Notes under the pieces: generated by a model
What the model saw: only the letters and a program-made list of their open reading frames with translations
The model's database searches: none
Told to the model about the DNA's origin: nothing
Made by a program: the position numbers and the translations under genes
In this document: piece by piece, positions 61,140-64,000 of the stretch
How positions within the stretch are numbered: the stretch's first letter is position 1
Layout of the letters: every line of letters begins with the position of its first letter
From: Flammula alnicola
Lineage: Eukaryota > Basidiomycota > Agaricomycetes > Agaricales > Strophariaceae
Reading direction: 5' to 3'
Assembly: GCA_015499995.1 (NCBI GenBank)
Contig: JADNRV010000169.1
Location: 45,441 to 109,440 of the forward strand
DNA length: 64,000 nt

Positions 61140-63255
61140 ATGACATTATCTGGAGCACCGGTCTTGCCCCCAATGCCGGACTTTTCATCATTTCACAATC
61201 CTTTTTCGATCGCTGGCAACATGAAACCTCATCTACAAAACCTGCTTGAAAACAAGGAGAAGCAGCTGCAACAAGCAGGCAGTCTCGGGCAGCAGATTCT
61301 TGCCCAACAGATGGAACTAGAGGAGTGCATCAGGCAGCTGCAGGATTTGGAGGCAGATAAGGGAGATGATGATGAGATCGATCACGACGCGCGTGAGCGA
61401 TATCGTGAGCTTGCGGACGCTATCATGGCATGGGACTCGGAGAATGCGCAGCTTTCAAATGCTTTCGACAACAGCTCAAAAGTGCGTGGCGTTTTACAAA
61501 TGTGCCACTTGGGAGGAAAGGTCATACTATACCTGTTTCTCCTTTTCAGCGGTTCATGAACGGCAGCTCTCATTCATCGGCCGTGCCACATACAGACCTA
61601 CCACGAGAAGAGCCTGAACGCAAAGCAGCTCCGGGAACGTCTGCCGCCCAGTCGAGGCGCGCTAAAAACGCAGCTCATCGAGCTGATGATGTTGGTAAGT
61701 CTCAGCCTTTCAATTACGTACCCATCTATCTATCAGGTGTGGCACTCATCGCTTCCTTTTCCCAGAATTTGCATTCGAAATTGGCAGCGGACTGCTCAAC
61801 GAAGTCCGCCGTCTTCAGAGGCTCCTCGGCGAACGTGATAAGGCGATCCAGGACATAAAAAAAGAGAAGGGCGACCTCGAAAAATCTGTTGAAAGCCTCA
61901 GGACGGCTCTGAGGCAACAAGAGCAAAATACCGGTGTGTTTTCTCTTTTCTTTGATGTACATCGCCTTGGCCTGATGTAGTCTGTAGCCAAATTCAAGGA
62001 AGAAAACTGGAATCTCGAAGTCGGCCTACAGGAGCTCCGAAAAGAATTCGGAGACTCACAAGCTGCAGTACAACGCCTTGAATCTGAACACAAACATCTC
62101 ACTAAACCACTTGCCCTTGCTCGTGACACCGGCGATTAACACAAGAACGAAGGCGAACGACTTCAGACTGTTATCGAAGAGATGAAGGTCAAACATGAGA
62201 CTGACATCGCACAGGCTCGGAAACATGCAGCAGGTCTTGCACGCGACAAATCTGATCTGCAGCAAGCAATGGAGACATTGAAGGCGGAGGTAGCCCGTGC
62301 TGGGAGACATCTGCCTTGCTTTGGTTCTCCTCTTACTCCCAGAGGGACCGACGCGAAAGACTTCCTTACTCCTGCTGGCCACGACGATCCAGATGACGTC
62401 TTTGGAACGACTGGGCGAGGATCTACCAATCGTAGAAATTTGGATGTCTCTAGCTTGTTCCCTCCAGATGAGCTCGGGTCTGACTTTGCCGACTCGCCAG
62501 ATGCTTCACCAGTTCGCAAGCCATTTTTTGCCGCCAATCACCCGACAAACAAAATCGAAGCAACATCGGGGCCTATGTCTCCGATACAGAAAGCTAAACC
62601 ACCTCCGTCACCACTAAAGAAAGATCGGGCATCAATGTTCATTCCCAATGGCCACGCTCTTCGTGCACAATCTTCATCTGCAGTCCTTTCAACGATATCT
62701 CCTAATTCAAAGTACTTCACTCCTCTCTCTCCACCTTTATCACCTACTCCTTCCATACATCGCCCCAGGGCATCGTCGTCTGTCGCTCCTATGTCCTTTC
62801 TCACAAACCCCACACCGAAGTCGAGATCGTCGTCGAGAGAGCTTCTTTTGCCTTTCGAAGATCCCGCTGCCGAGTCACACAATTTTTCTCTATCGCGGCA
62901 TAACACGCCACCGCTGTCACCTCGACCACCCGAGAGTGCCAGCTATGAGGCATTGGAGGGATTCAAGAAGGAAACGGCCAGACTCTCACTCCAAGTTGAA
63001 AGTCTGCTCAGTCAGCTGACGGAGCAGAGCAGGCTTCGGGACGGTAATGAAGTTCTTCGACGTGAAAACGAGTCCCTCGAATCTCAGCTACATGACATGG
63101 AGAGGACAGTGAAGCAGCAAATCGATTCCCTGATACACGAGAACAACAGGTTGAAGATCGATGCCAATGCTTCGAGACGCGGGCAACCACATACGGAGGA
63201 AGATAACAGCGTTTCGCCTTCTGCTGATGACGATTGGTTTGTCATCTCATCTTAG
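61140..63255 (+). pseudogene. Chimeric coiled-coil gene fused to a copy of the EH gene's 3' end
   Basis: The first part is a coiled-coil protein (LENKEKQLQQAGSLGQQIL, then EIGSGLLNEVRRLQRLLGER, FKEENWNLEVGLQELRKEF) resembling septation-related Uds1-type coiled-coil proteins; the family is tentative. Introns near 61483-61550, 61695-61770 and 61933-61985 fit. At about 62570 the text switches to EH-gene sequence (GPMSPIQKAKPPPSPLKKDR), which runs to the stop at 63255 (DDDWFVISS). Against the source, about 660 bases of coiled coil are deleted in frame (DMERTV joined to KQQIDSL). An in-frame TAA at 62137-62139 (DTGD*HKNEG), not at a homopolymer, cuts the product before the junction, so I class it as a pseudogene or a newly formed broken gene. 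No EH domain is present. Confidence 0.7.
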
Positions 63256-64000
63256 GCTTCGACAATTATGCAACGAACTTTCTGCAAGTTCCGGACCTAA
63301 TTGGCGTGCTGATGCATCTACAATATACACTCATTTGCATTTACATCTCCTATGCCTTCACCGCGGCATGGAATCTTAGCCTCCGCAATTCACGTCGACC
63401 CAAGTTGCGTTCTATCACATTGGGCATCTCGTTCGAGGAACCACGAAAGATAATTTCGGGACTTGGAAAGCTTTCCGCGACCATCCACACCACCGCATCA
63501 CGACACCCATCCTCTTTAAGTCTTACGAGCACCTCTATCGTTCGGCAGACCATTGCTTATAACGCCGCTGCTTGGGTGCAGCCATATGAACAACCTATCA
63601 CCATGCTCATTCGTCATTCACTATTCCAGGATTTCCATTTGTATGTTTATTTCGCACTTTCGCATGTAAATTATAGTAGCAAAGCATTGATACCTGCCTG
63701 AGCTTTGGGGCGTGAAATTATTACTCGGATAGGAATTTTCATGGAAGTCACTTCGCTTCATAGTTCTCGAGCAAGGGGAATGATGAGGAGCCATGAACCT
63801 GTGGAAATGTTTTCCCGTAAACAATCAAATCAAATCGGATTGGATTGGCAAAGCAAGGGTTGACGGTTGGTTGATGGAGACATCTCTTTGTATGTACATT
63901 ATCAACTCTTCGTTTGACAGTCGACCTTTCGTCTCCGCGAAGGTCGTTGGCAAAACTTAAGTTCTAGAACGACCAGATACGACGAATGGGAGGATATATT
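62574..64000 (+). repeat. Segmental duplication, second copy
   Basis: Corresponds to 58220-60347 with the 660-base internal deletion at 63110. Downstream of 63255 it follows 59560-60347 closely to the end of the window. Many differences are single substitutions, so the copy is fairly young. Confidence 0.85.

Noticed and set aside
61140..64000. Whole region as a simple tandem duplicate of the EH gene
   Set aside because: The first 1.4 kb is unrelated to the EH gene; only the part from about 62570 is copied.

Overview
The window is a piece of nuclear DNA from a mushroom-forming basidiomycete (Agaricomycetes, probably Agaricales). Three things point there: genes cut by many 50-65 nt GT-AG introns, members of the kinase-like family that is expanded in agarics, and the recognisable mix of housekeeping genes. 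About 17 loci look like real genes. The rest is intergenic DNA, duplicated pieces and mobile-element remains.

Layout. 1-1434: 5' part of an ABCC-type ABC transporter (-). 1995-12344: a doubled gene pair, kinase-like A (-) with orphan A (+) and kinase-like B (+) with orphan B (-), around an intact SWI3/RSC8-type chromatin gene (-). 13554-14945: zinc alcohol dehydrogenase (-). 16764-16883: tRNA-Leu(AAG) with an intron. 18374-18775: small secreted cysteine-rich protein. 21568-24526: two-RRM RNA-binding protein. 25490-28301: two copies of an unknown gene family (A and B) and a tiny membrane-protein ORF; a third copy (C) lies at 39132-40520 and a scrap at 38560. 28796-30017: secreted two-domain beta-sandwich (lectin-like) protein. 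31910-36271: very large low-complexity protein. 37144-37319: Tc1/mariner-like MITE. 43015-44528: mitochondrial methionyl-tRNA formyltransferase. 44701-46737: a non-autonomous DNA transposon with ~246 bp terminal inverted repeats that carries a broken HSP90 fragment. 46889-47801: divergent Ras-like GTPase. 48587-49944: phosphopantothenate-cysteine ligase. 50225-53285: Sec2-type GEF. 54653-56163: HMG-box protein. 56888-59559: EH-domain endocytosis protein, whose 3' end is copied to 62574-64000 and fused to another coiled-coil gene (61140-63255).

The genes do not form one pathway. PPCS (CoA synthesis), FMT (mitochondrial translation start), Sec2 (exocytosis), EH protein (endocytosis) and SWI3 (chromatin) are ordinary housekeeping neighbours. 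The interesting material is structural: gene-pair duplication, capture of a host gene by a transposon, and formation of a chimeric gene.

A caution for every reader of this window: at least eight genes, including conserved ones (PPCS, Sec2, the RRM gene), are broken only by single missing bases, nearly always in a short homopolymer and always in the same direction. This looks like uncorrected homopolymer contraction in the assembly rather than mass gene decay. I give the frame-corrected reading where it can be seen. By contrast the HSP90 fragment and the chimeric gene carry in-frame stop codons that such errors do not explain.
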